Of a stretch of 64,000 nucleotides of DNA, positions 7,271-13,788 are shown one piece after another; position 1 is the first letter of the stretch; each line of letters opens with the position of its first letter. Origin of the DNA: Saccharopolyspora flava. Lineage in GTDB: Bacteria > Actinomycetota > Actinomycetes > Mycobacteriales > Pseudonocardiaceae. The DNA is taken from NCBI RefSeq assembly GCF_900116135.1, contig NZ_FOZX01000003.1, forward strand, positions 496,001 to 560,000, in the 5' to 3' direction. The position numbers and the translations under genes were made by a program. Under the pieces are notes generated by a model that saw only the letters and a list, made by a program, of their open reading frames with translations, searched no databases and was not told the origin of the DNA.

Positions 7271-8625
7271 CGCGTCTCCCGGTAGGACTCGCCGACGGAC
7301 TCGGCGTACTCCTGGGACTGTTCCAGGGCCTCGTCGACGGTGATCCGCCCGGCGATGGCCGCCGACAACTGCTGGCTGATCCGGGTGCCCAGGTCCTGGA
7401 ACTCCGGGATGCCGACGAACTGGATCCCCGGGTACGGAACGGGGTTCGCCATCGTGTTGGACTGCTGCGCCTTGTCGATGCCGTAGAGCGTCGGCTGCGC
7501 GTAGGCCGAGGCGGCCTGCTGGTACTCCGGGATCTCGTAGGTCGACTTGCGCACGCCCGGCGGAACCCGGTTCCAGCCGAAGTCGTTGCCGACCTGCTTG
7601 ACGAACTGCTTGGAGGTCATCCAGCTCATGAACCGCCAGGCGGCGTCCTTGTCCTTGGCGACCTTGGGCATCGCCAGCGACCAGGTGTAGAGCCAGCCGG
7701 CCTCGGGGGTGCGCTCGACGGGAGCGGCGACGTAGCCGTTCTTGCCGACGACCTTGCTCTCGGCCGGGTCCTCGTTGGTGCCCGCCATGACCGTCGCGTC
7801 GTACCACATGGCGGCCTGGCCCTGGGCGTAGTGCGTGCCGCACTCGGAGAACCCGGCGCTGGAGGCACCGACCTCACCGTGCTCGCGAACCAGGTTCACG
7901 TAGAAGTTGGCCGCAGCCTTGAACTCCGGCGAGGTGATCTGGGCGTGCCAGTTCTCGTCGAAGTAGCGGGCGCCGAAGGTGTTGACCACCGTGGAGAACG
8001 GCGCCAGGCTCTCGCCCCAGCCGGGCTTGCCGCGCAGGCAGATGCCCGAGACGCCGGTGGCGGGGTTGTCGAGCTTGGCCGCGAAGTCGGCGATCTGCTG
8101 CCACGTCGGGTGTTCCGGCATGACCAGACCGGCCTGCTCGAACAGGTCCTTGCGGTAGGTCAGGAACGACGACTCGCCGTAGAACGGCACCGCGTACATC
8201 GACCCGTCGTGCGACAGCGAGTCCCGGATGGTCGGGATGAAGTCGTTCGCGTCGTAGCCGGGGGTCTTGTCGATGTAGGGCTGGAGGTTCTCCAGCCAGC
8301 CGTTGGCCGCCCACTGCGGGGTCTCGTAGTTGCTGATCATCGCCACGTCGAACTCGCCGCCCTGGGTGGCGGTGGAGGCGGTGATCTTCGCGCGCGCCTG
8401 GTTCTCCGGCAGCTGCACGAACTTCAGGTGGATGCCCGGGTTCTCCTTCTCGAACTCGCCCTTGAGCGCGACCGCGTCCTCCATCTGCGGGTTGGACACG
8501 ATCGCGATCACCAGGGTTCGTCCGCCGGAACCCAGCGCCCCGGCGCCGGCGCAGCTGGTCAGCAGCAGGCCGACCATCGCCAGCAGCGCGAGCCGTATCC
8601 GCCCGCGCCGTAACGACCTAGGCAT
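7267..8625 (-). CDS. ABC transporter sugar/polyol-binding lipoprotein
   Basis: Extracytoplasmic solute-binding protein (SBP family 1), 452 residues. The N-terminus is a lipoprotein signal: basic MPRSLRRGR, a hydrophobic stretch and lipobox LLTSC, so the mature protein is anchored by a lipidated cysteine. The body has the usual features of mannitol/sorbitol-type binding proteins (FVQLPENQARAKIT, DVAMISNYETPQW, GSMYAVPFYGESSFLTYRKDLF, AAMWYDATVMAG). Two starts are possible; the ATG at 8625 has GGGAGG at a proper distance, while the GTG two codons upstream sits too close to it. The start overlaps the dehydrogenase end by 8 bases. Confidence 0.93.
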   Translation of the reverse strand: MPRSLRRGRIRLALLAMVGLLLTSCAGAGALGSGGRTLVIAIVSNPQMEDAVALKGEFEKENPGIHLKFVQLPENQARAKITASTATQGGEFDVAMISNYETPQWAANGWLENLQPYIDKTPGYDANDFIPTIRDSLSHDGSMYAVPFYGESSFLTYRKDLFEQAGLVMPEHPTWQQIADFAAKLDNPATGVSGICLRGKPGWGESLAPFSTVVNTFGARYFDENWHAQITSPEFKAAANFYVNLVREHGEVGASSAGFSECGTHYAQGQAAMWYDATVMAGTNEDPAESKVVGKNGYVAAPVERTPEAGWLYTWSLAMPKVAKDKDAAWRFMSWMTSKQFVKQVGNDFGWNRVPPGVRKSTYEIPEYQQAASAYAQPTLYGIDKAQQSNTMANPVPYPGIQFVGIPEFQDLGTRISQQLSAAIAGRITVDEALEQSQEYAESVGESYRETR

Positions 8626-9619
8626 CGGCACCTCCCGGCAGGACCTGGACCTTGAGCCCGGCGCCGCTGCGCATGAGCTCCAGGGCCTTGCCGAACTCCT
8701 CCAGCGGCAGCGCGTCGGTGAGCAGCTCGTCGCTGTTGATCGCGCCCATCGCCATCAGGTCCAGCGCGGGGCCGAAGCTGTGCAGGACCGCCATCGAGCC
8801 GACGATGGTGATCTCGTCGTTGTAGATGCGGAACGGCGACAGCGAGATCCGCGCCTCGGCCGGGGCGACGCCGAAGACCAGCAGCCGGCCGCCGCGGCGC
8901 AGCTTGTCGAACGCGGTCTCGATCGCCGGGGCGGCGCCGGTGCAGTCGACGGCCGCGTCGAAGCCGCCCTCCAGCTCGGCGGCGTCCTCGATGGTGGCCA
9001 CGGCGCCCAGGCGCTCCGCGCGCGGCAGCCGCGAGGCGTTGCGGTCGGCGACGGTGACCTGCGCGCCCGCGCGCTGCAGCAGCTGCTGCATCAACAGTCC
9101 CATCGTGCCCGCGCCGATGACCAGGAACCGCTCGCCGGCTTCGACACCGATCTGGCGGACGCCGTGCACCGCGCAGGAGACCGGTTCCACGAGAGCGCCC
9201 TGCTGCCAGGTCAGCTCCTCGGGCATCCGGTAGCAGTTGGCCGACGGGACGGCGACGTACTCGGCGAACGCGCCGTCGACGGTGTCACCCGTGGCGCCCC
9301 AGTTCGCGCAGAGGTTGCCGTGCCCGTTGCGGCAGGGCGTGCAGTACCCGCAGAACAGCGACGGGTCGACCGCGACCCGGTCGCCCACCTTCCAGTCGCC
9401 CGGGACGTCCGGGCCCACCTCGACGACCTCGCCTGCGAACTCGTGGCCCGGCACGATCGGGTAAGGCGTGGGCGGGAAGTGCCCGTCGGCGATGTGCACA
9501 TCGGTGCCGCAGATACCGGTGGCGCCGACCTTCACCACCAGTTGCCGCTCCCGAGGTACCGGATCCGGTACGTCGCCAACCCGGATCGAACCGGGTTCGT
9601 CAATGATCGCGGCCCGCAT
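8618..9619 (-). CDS. zinc-dependent alcohol/polyol dehydrogenase
   Basis: Medium-chain dehydrogenase of 333 residues, first gene of the operon. It shows the catalytic zinc site (GICGTDVHI and PGHEFAGEV), the four-cysteine structural zinc lobe (FCGYCTPCRNGHGNLC), and the NAD-binding glycine motif VIGAGTMGLL. Relatives oxidise sorbitol, arabinitol or threonine-like substrates. Being co-transcribed with an ABC importer and opposite a SorC regulator suggests it converts the imported polyol to a ketose. The ATG has an excellent ribosome site (GGAGGTGTG). In-frame codons upstream run through the operator and are unlikely to be translated. Confidence 0.9.
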   Translation of the reverse strand: MRAAIIDEPGSIRVGDVPDPVPRERQLVVKVGATGICGTDVHIADGHFPPTPYPIVPGHEFAGEVVEVGPDVPGDWKVGDRVAVDPSLFCGYCTPCRNGHGNLCANWGATGDTVDGAFAEYVAVPSANCYRMPEELTWQQGALVEPVSCAVHGVRQIGVEAGERFLVIGAGTMGLLMQQLLQRAGAQVTVADRNASRLPRAERLGAVATIEDAAELEGGFDAAVDCTGAAPAIETAFDKLRRGGRLLVFGVAPAEARISLSPFRIYNDEITIVGSMAVLHSFGPALDLMAMGAINSDELLTDALPLEEFGKALELMRSGAGLKVQVLPGGADA

Positions 9620-9638
9620 CACACCTCCGACTCCAGAG

Positions 9639-9652
9639 CGCTCATCTGAGCG
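9639..9652. promoter_or_regulatory. operator O2 for SorC-type regulator
   Basis: CGCTCATCTGAGCG is a perfect 6+6 inverted repeat with a 2-base centre, 19 bases upstream of the dehydrogenase ATG. It shares the core GCTCA-NN-TGAGC with the palindrome over the regulator start, so both are probably bound by the divergent SorC protein. Confidence 0.65.
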
Positions 9653-9737
9653 AACTGCGCTGTACTCTGCCCTGAACTTGCCACGCATTGAAGAGGTTCA
9701 CTGTTGATGACGTCAACCTTTCCTTCAGATTTCACGT

Positions 9738-9743
9738 TATAGT
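9738..9743 (+). promoter_or_regulatory. -10 element giving a leaderless sorC-type transcript
   Basis: TATAGT at 9738-9743 lies 6 bases before the ATG at 9750. There is no ribosome-binding site, so transcription probably begins at or next to the A of the start codon. No convincing -35 box was found. Confidence 0.55.
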
Positions 9744-9758
9744 GCTCAGATGAGCACT
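9741..9758. promoter_or_regulatory. operator O1 overlapping the regulator start codon
   Basis: AGTGCTCAGATGAGCACT is a perfect 8+8 palindrome with a 2-base centre. It covers the end of the -10 box and the first codons of the regulator, so binding there would shut off the regulator's own gene. Confidence 0.7.
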
Positions 9759-10733
9759 TCTCGGCCACGCAGCGGGCTCATCGACACCATGACGGCGGCG
9801 TCCATCGCGCACCGGTTCTTCGTCGCCGGGCGCTCGAAGCTGGAGATCGCCGAGGAGTTCGGCATCAGCCGCTTCAAGGTCGCCCGAATTCTGACATCGG
9901 CGCAGGAGACCGGCCTGATCAAGATCTCGTTCGAGCTACCTTTCCCGGTCGACGTGGAGCAGTCCGAACGGCTCCGCACCGCCTACGGGCTGCGGCGCGC
10001 GCTGGTGCTCAACCGAGCGCATTCGAAGGCCGAGAGGCCCGAGCTGCGCCGCCGGGTCGGTGCGCTGGCCGCGCAGCTCCTCTCCGAGATCACCGTGCCG
10101 GGCGACGTCATCGGCCTGTCCTGGGCGCGTTCGGTGAACGCGATGGCCGAGGCCGTCCGCAGCCTGCCGAAGTGCCCGATCGTGCAGCTGTGCGGCGTGC
10201 AGGCCGGGATGGACATGCGCGACCGCTCGGTGGAGACGGTGGGCCGGGTCGCCGCGGTCGCCGGCGGCGAGTCCTACCCCATCTACGGGCCGCTGGTGCT
10301 GCCCGACCGCCGCACCACCGAGATCCTGCGCAACCAGCCGGGCATCGCCGAGACCTTCGAGCAGTTCCACCACCTCACCAAGGCGGTGGTCAGCATCGGC
10401 GCCTGGCAGGAGAACGAGTCGACGGTCTACGACTCGCTGAGCCCCGCCGAGCGCGAGTCCATCCGCGAGCGCGGCGCCACCGCCGAGATCGCCGCCCGGC
10501 TCTTCGACGCCGACGGCAACGAGCTGTCCACCGGCCTGGCCCACCACGTCCTGGCCATCCCGCACGAGCAGCTGCGCGCGGTCCCCGAGGTCATCGCCGT
10601 CGGTTACACCACGCCCAAGGCCCGCGCGATAGACGCGGTGCTGCGCTCGGGCATCGTCACCAGCCTCATCACCGACTTCGACGTCTCCGAGCTGCTGCTG
10701 CAACTGGTCGCCCACCGCCCCCTGCAGACGTGA
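9750..10733 (+). CDS. SorC-family transcriptional regulator
   Basis: 327-residue repressor/activator with an N-terminal winged helix (about residues 10-60, KLEIAEEFGISRFKVARILTSAQETGLI) and a large C-terminal sugar-phosphate-sensing domain (GDVIGLSWARSVNAMAEAV, IVQLCGVQAG, SIGAWQ, GVLxxG-like GYTTPKARAIDAVLRSGIVTSLITD). It is divergent from the polyol ABC/dehydrogenase operon across a 130-base control region holding two matching palindromes. Family members sense phosphorylated or free polyols, so it is the natural regulator of the operon and of itself. The transcript is probably leaderless. Confidence 0.93.
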   Translation: MSTSRPRSGLIDTMTAASIAHRFFVAGRSKLEIAEEFGISRFKVARILTSAQETGLIKISFELPFPVDVEQSERLRTAYGLRRALVLNRAHSKAERPELRRRVGALAAQLLSEITVPGDVIGLSWARSVNAMAEAVRSLPKCPIVQLCGVQAGMDMRDRSVETVGRVAAVAGGESYPIYGPLVLPDRRTTEILRNQPGIAETFEQFHHLTKAVVSIGAWQENESTVYDSLSPAERESIRERGATAEIAARLFDADGNELSTGLAHHVLAIPHEQLRAVPEVIAVGYTTPKARAIDAVLRSGIVTSLITDFDVSELLLQLVAHRPLQT

Positions 10734-10776
10734 AGAAGCGGAGCGAGACCCCCAGCCTCGCTCCGCTCTCCCCCCG

Positions 10777-10814
10777 TTCCCGTTTCCCGTTCACGCTCGA
10801 ACGGGAAACGGGAA
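10777..10814. repeat. long inverted repeat, terminator or regulator site
   Basis: A perfect 16-bp stem (10777-10792 with 10799-10814, 6-base loop) lies between two convergent genes, so it can terminate both. Its right arm contains GAACGGGAAACGGG, which is repeated exactly at 11225-11238 just before the XRE regulator gene. Confidence 0.7.
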
Positions 10815-10836
10815 ACCGTTGGTGAACCGCCGCTTG

Positions 10837-11118
10837 TTAATTCCGATCTCCGCCAGAATCCGCCGGTGAACGCAGCACAGCTGATGCGAGCCCGCGGATG
10901 TCGATCCAGGCATCGATGATGACGAGGATTGCGGCGGCCATGACGACGACGAGCGCCACCAGAACCGGTCCGGACGCGTGCAACGAGGCCAGCTCGAAGA
11001 ACGCCCACACCTGCACGGCGGTGAATCCCAGCGTCATCGCCAGGTGTCCGAGCAGGCGCGCGGGTGAAGCGCTGCGCTGTTCGGGTGTGAATTCGCGGGA
11101 GAGGTCGTCGGTCAACAT
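10837..11118 (-). CDS. small two-helix membrane protein of unknown function
   Basis: 93 residues, beginning MLTDDLSREFTPEQRS. A charged N-terminal tail is followed by two hydrophobic helices (about residues 22-42 and 47-68) and a short polar tail; I recognise no family. The ATG at 11118 has a very good ribosome site (AGGAGAAGTG), which rules out longer versions of the frame. It is divergent from the XRE/TPR regulator, so it may share its control region and belong to the same module. Topology prediction would put both ends in the cytoplasm. Confidence 0.65.
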   Translation of the reverse strand: MLTDDLSREFTPEQRSASPARLLGHLAMTLGFTAVQVWAFFELASLHASGPVLVALVVVMAAAILVIIDAWIDIRGLASAVLRSPADSGGDRN

Positions 11119-11203
11119 CACTTCTCCTAGTGTCGAGCGGTGTTCCAGTTCCAGGACTGAACCCGCTGAACCCACGATCTCCGCTGGCAGGAGCATCCGG
11201 CCA

Positions 11204-11238
11204 CCCGTTTCCCGATGCCGGGATGAACGGGAAACGGG
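11204..11238. promoter_or_regulatory. inverted repeat upstream of XRE regulator, candidate operator
   Basis: CCCGTTTCCC at 11204-11213 is complementary to GGGAAACGGG at 11229-11238. The right arm is part of GAACGGGAAACGGG, an exact copy of the sequence at 10799-10812. It ends 16 bases before the TTG start of the regulator, a place suited to autoregulation. Confidence 0.5.
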
Positions 11239-11254
11239 CAACCCGGAGGGCGAG

Positions 11255-12535
11255 TTGACCGAGCGGCCCACACTGTTCGGGGCAGAGCTTCGACGATTGC
11301 GGATCGAGGCCGGACTGACGCTCTCCCGGCTCGCGGCACTCCTGCACTACAGCAAGGGTTATCTCAGCAAAATCGAAACCGGTGGCAAGCCACCGACTCC
11401 CGATTTCGCGCGGCGAGCCGATACCGCCCTCAAGACCGGGGGCACGCTGTCCGACCTCGTTTCCGAGCACGCGCCGAAAACACCTCTGCCCTCCGAAATC
11501 CCGACCGATGGTGATGAGGTGTGGGTGTTGCGACTCGATTCCGACGGAAGCAGTTCGTTCCAACCGATGGACCGCAGGAGCGTCCTGACGGCCGGGGCCG
11601 CCTCGGTGGTGGCCTTCGGCGTGGGCGGCTCGCGCGCGGTGGCCGCCGGCGGCGCCACCGAGCCGTTCCAGGCGATGTTCGCCCAGCTCCGCGCGCTCGG
11701 GCAGACCGCGAGCCCGTCGCTGGTGCTGCCGAGCCTGATCGCCCAGGCGCACTCGCTGCGGGACCTGGCGCGCAACGCGAATCCGGCGCAGGCGGCCGAG
11801 ATCCTGGCCCTGACGGCCCGATACGCGGAGTTCGCGGGCTGGATGACCCAGGAGGCCGGGGACGACCGCGCGGCGCTGTGGTGGACCGACAAGTCGGTGC
11901 GGCTGGCCGAGGCCGGCGGGGATCAGAGCCTGGGCGCCTACGCGCTGGTGCGCCGGGCGCTGGTCACCCTCTACCGCCACGACGCGCGGGAGACCATCGA
12001 CGTCGCCCAGCGGGCCAGGCGCGACGCGCTCACCGACCGGATCCGGGGCTGGGCGGCGCTGCACGAGGCGCAGGGGCACGCGCTGGCGGGCGACTACGAC
12101 CGCTGCATGCGCACCCTCGACCTCGCCCGAGGGCACCTCGACGCGGCACGGCCGGAGCCCGGACCGGTCCTGGGCGCGTCGAACCTGAGCGACCCGGTCT
12201 CGATGATCACCGGCTGGTGCCTGCACGACCTGGGCCGCACCGACCGGGCGGCCGAGGTCCTCGACCGCGAGGTCACCGGGCTGCCGGAGCAGGCGCTGCG
12301 CTCGCGGGCCCGCTACGGCCTCCGCCGCGCCCTCGCCCACGCAGCTGCGGGCGAGATCGAGCACGCTTGCGCGCTCACCACCGAGGTGCTGCCGGTCGTC
12401 GACGCGGTCACCTCCGCCACGGTCCTCACCGACCTGCGCAAGCTCAACCAGCTGCTGGCCCGCCACCACCGCGTCCCCGCGGTCCAGGCCCTCCAACCGG
12501 CCCTGATCACCTCCCTGCACCACCACAACAGCTGA
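11255..12535 (+). CDS. XRE-family regulator with TPR-like C-terminal domain
   Basis: 426 residues. Residues about 5-65 form a cro/XRE helix-turn-helix (LRRLRIEAGLTLSRLAALL, YSKGYLSKIETG). A linker follows, containing RRSVLTAGAASVVAFGVGG, which looks like a twin-arginine hydrophobic stretch although the protein is presumably cytoplasmic. The remaining 280 residues are alanine-rich helical repeats resembling TPRs. This architecture is common among actinobacterial regulators of development and antibiotic production. The TTG start at 11255 is chosen because GGAGG lies 5 bases upstream; no ATG is suitably placed. A TIR-domain gene follows after 35 bases and is probably co-transcribed. Confidence 0.82.
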   Translation: MTERPTLFGAELRRLRIEAGLTLSRLAALLHYSKGYLSKIETGGKPPTPDFARRADTALKTGGTLSDLVSEHAPKTPLPSEIPTDGDEVWVLRLDSDGSSSFQPMDRRSVLTAGAASVVAFGVGGSRAVAAGGATEPFQAMFAQLRALGQTASPSLVLPSLIAQAHSLRDLARNANPAQAAEILALTARYAEFAGWMTQEAGDDRAALWWTDKSVRLAEAGGDQSLGAYALVRRALVTLYRHDARETIDVAQRARRDALTDRIRGWAALHEAQGHALAGDYDRCMRTLDLARGHLDAARPEPGPVLGASNLSDPVSMITGWCLHDLGRTDRAAEVLDREVTGLPEQALRSRARYGLRRALAHAAAGEIEHACALTTEVLPVVDAVTSATVLTDLRKLNQLLARHHRVPAVQALQPALITSLHHHNS

Positions 12536-12570
12536 AATCACCCCGCCCCCAACCGAACAGGAGAACCGTC

Positions 12571-13248
12571 GTGCCCGAGATCTTCGTCAACTACCGGACC
12601 GGCGACAGCGGCGAGTTCGCCGCCGTGCCCGTGGAGAAGGCCTTGTCCGACCGGTTCGGCGACAAGCTGGTCTTCCGGGACGCCAACATGGATCCGGGCG
12701 AGGACTACCGGACGCGGCTGAACCGCGAGTCGTCGACCACCACGGTGCTGCTGGTGCTGATGGGCGCGGGCTGGGCGAAGTTCCCGGACGAGCGCGGACA
12801 CCCGCGGCTGGCCCGGGAGGACGACTTCATCCGGCTCGAGATCCTCAACGCCATGCGCGCCGGGGCCCGCATCATCCCGGTCCACTGCGGGCGCGGACTG
12901 CCGCACCTCGATCCCCGGGACCTCCCCGCGGAGCTGGAGTTCCTCGCCTACCTCAACGCGCTGGACTTCGACGTCCGCAACGCCGAGGACGACCTCGACC
13001 GCCTCGCCCGCCACCTCGTGAAACTCGTGCCCGCGCTGGACGACCGCCAGGAGGAACCGAGGTCCTCCGGCGGTGTCCGCAACTACGACTACAGCACCGG
13101 GGACGGCCCGCGCGTCCAGGCCGGGACCATCTACGGCGGCCTCCAGATGGGCGGCACCACCACGCACTTCAACGCCCCCACCAGCGGACCGCACCACAGC
13201 GGATCGGGCAACCAGTTCGTCCAGCGCCCGAAGGACGACCACCGATGA
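12571..13248 (+). CDS. TIR-domain protein
   Basis: 225 residues with an N-terminal bacterial TIR domain (about 1-150): EIFVNYRTGDS opens the fold, LVFRDANMDPGEDYRTRL gives the BB-loop region, VLLVLMGAGW the next strand, and DDFIRLEILNAM carries the glutamate (E90) that aligns with the NADase glutamate of SARM1-type TIRs. The C-terminal 70 residues are low-complexity, rich in Gly, Thr and His, and include VQAGTIYGGLQMGG, similar to short strand motifs seen in other actinobacterial TIR, NACHT and NB-ARC proteins. The GTG has AGGAGAAC upstream. It probably cleaves NAD or signals through a nucleotide product; that activity is inferred from the fold. Confidence 0.82.
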   Translation: MPEIFVNYRTGDSGEFAAVPVEKALSDRFGDKLVFRDANMDPGEDYRTRLNRESSTTTVLLVLMGAGWAKFPDERGHPRLAREDDFIRLEILNAMRAGARIIPVHCGRGLPHLDPRDLPAELEFLAYLNALDFDVRNAEDDLDRLARHLVKLVPALDDRQEEPRSSGGVRNYDYSTGDGPRVQAGTIYGGLQMGGTTTHFNAPTSGPHHSGSGNQFVQRPKDDHR

Positions 13249-13311
13249 CCGAGAACACCGAACCCGCAACCGGAACCCGCTTCGAACCGGATCCTCTACA
13301 TCGGACTCGGG

Positions 13312-13599
13312 TTGGCGGTGCTGATCCCGCTGGTGTTCGGGATTCTGCTGGAATGGCCTGCGTGGGTGGTGGTTCCGCTGCTGGCGGGGGTCGGATGGGG
13401 TGCCTTCAAGAAGCTGACCGCAGGTGCGCGAACGCCTTCGGATCACGTCGGTATGCTGCTCGACCAGCTCGGGTTGCACGGTGAGCGCAACCCGGTGCGG
13501 CGGTTGACCGCGCAGCGGTTCGCCAAGCTCATCGAGGCGGCCGGGCATCCGCACGTCGCCGAGGACGTGCGCCGCCGGTTCGACGCGCCCGATGCGTGA
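13312..13599 (+). CDS. small membrane protein, probable frameshift at 5' end
   Basis: 95 residues from a TTG: two hydrophobic stretches (AVLIPLVFGILLEW and VVVPLLAGVGWGAF) followed by a soluble tail of about 55 residues (DHVGMLLDQLGLHGERNPVRRL...). No family recognised. The TTG cuts into the first helix, whose natural beginning NRILYIGLGL is encoded just upstream in the same frame without a start codon. An ATG at 13245, overlapping the TIR stop as ATGA, opens another frame reading MTENTEPATGTRF; removing one base near 13284 would join the two into a well-formed protein. So either the gene carries a +1 frameshift or it starts late. Confidence 0.5.
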   Translation: MAVLIPLVFGILLEWPAWVVVPLLAGVGWGAFKKLTAGARTPSDHVGMLLDQLGLHGERNPVRRLTAQRFAKLIEAAGHPHVAEDVRRRFDAPDA

Positions 13600-13665
13600 A
13601 ACGGACGCCGAATTGGGCATTTCGACCGCTTGACGCGATCGTGATCTTGCTGTGGACGAGAACCG

Positions 13666-13694
13666 TTGACCTGTTTAACGCTCAACGTTACAGT
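13666..13694 (+). promoter_or_regulatory. promoter with internal operator for the iorBA-type operon
   Basis: TTGACC at 13666-13671 and TACAGT at 13689-13694 are separated by exactly 17 bases, a textbook main-sigma promoter. Between them lies the inverted repeat TAACG-CTCAA-CGTTA (13676-13690), the size and place expected for a TetR-like repressor site. No regulator gene is adjacent. Confidence 0.65.
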
Positions 13695-13707
13695 TCCGCT
13701 GTTCGAA

Positions 13708-13736
13708 TGGCCTGGGAAACGCTTTTTCCCAGGCCA
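13708..13736 (+). promoter_or_regulatory. hairpin in the 5' leader of the iorBA-type operon
   Basis: A 12-bp perfect stem (TGGCCTGGGAAA at 13708-13719, complement at 13725-13736, 5-base loop) starts within about 10 bases of the predicted transcription start and 53 bases before the gene. It could be an attenuator, an mRNA stabiliser, or the terminator of the preceding module. Confidence 0.55.
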
Positions 13737-13788
13737 CGCCCATAATTCCGGCTGCCGGACCCGCTGCGTCCGGCGGAGGGGGAGCGAG

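Noticed and set aside
10837-13599. Prophage or integrated element carrying the TIR module
   Set aside because: No integrase, attachment-site repeats, tRNA or clear drop in GC content could be found at its borders.
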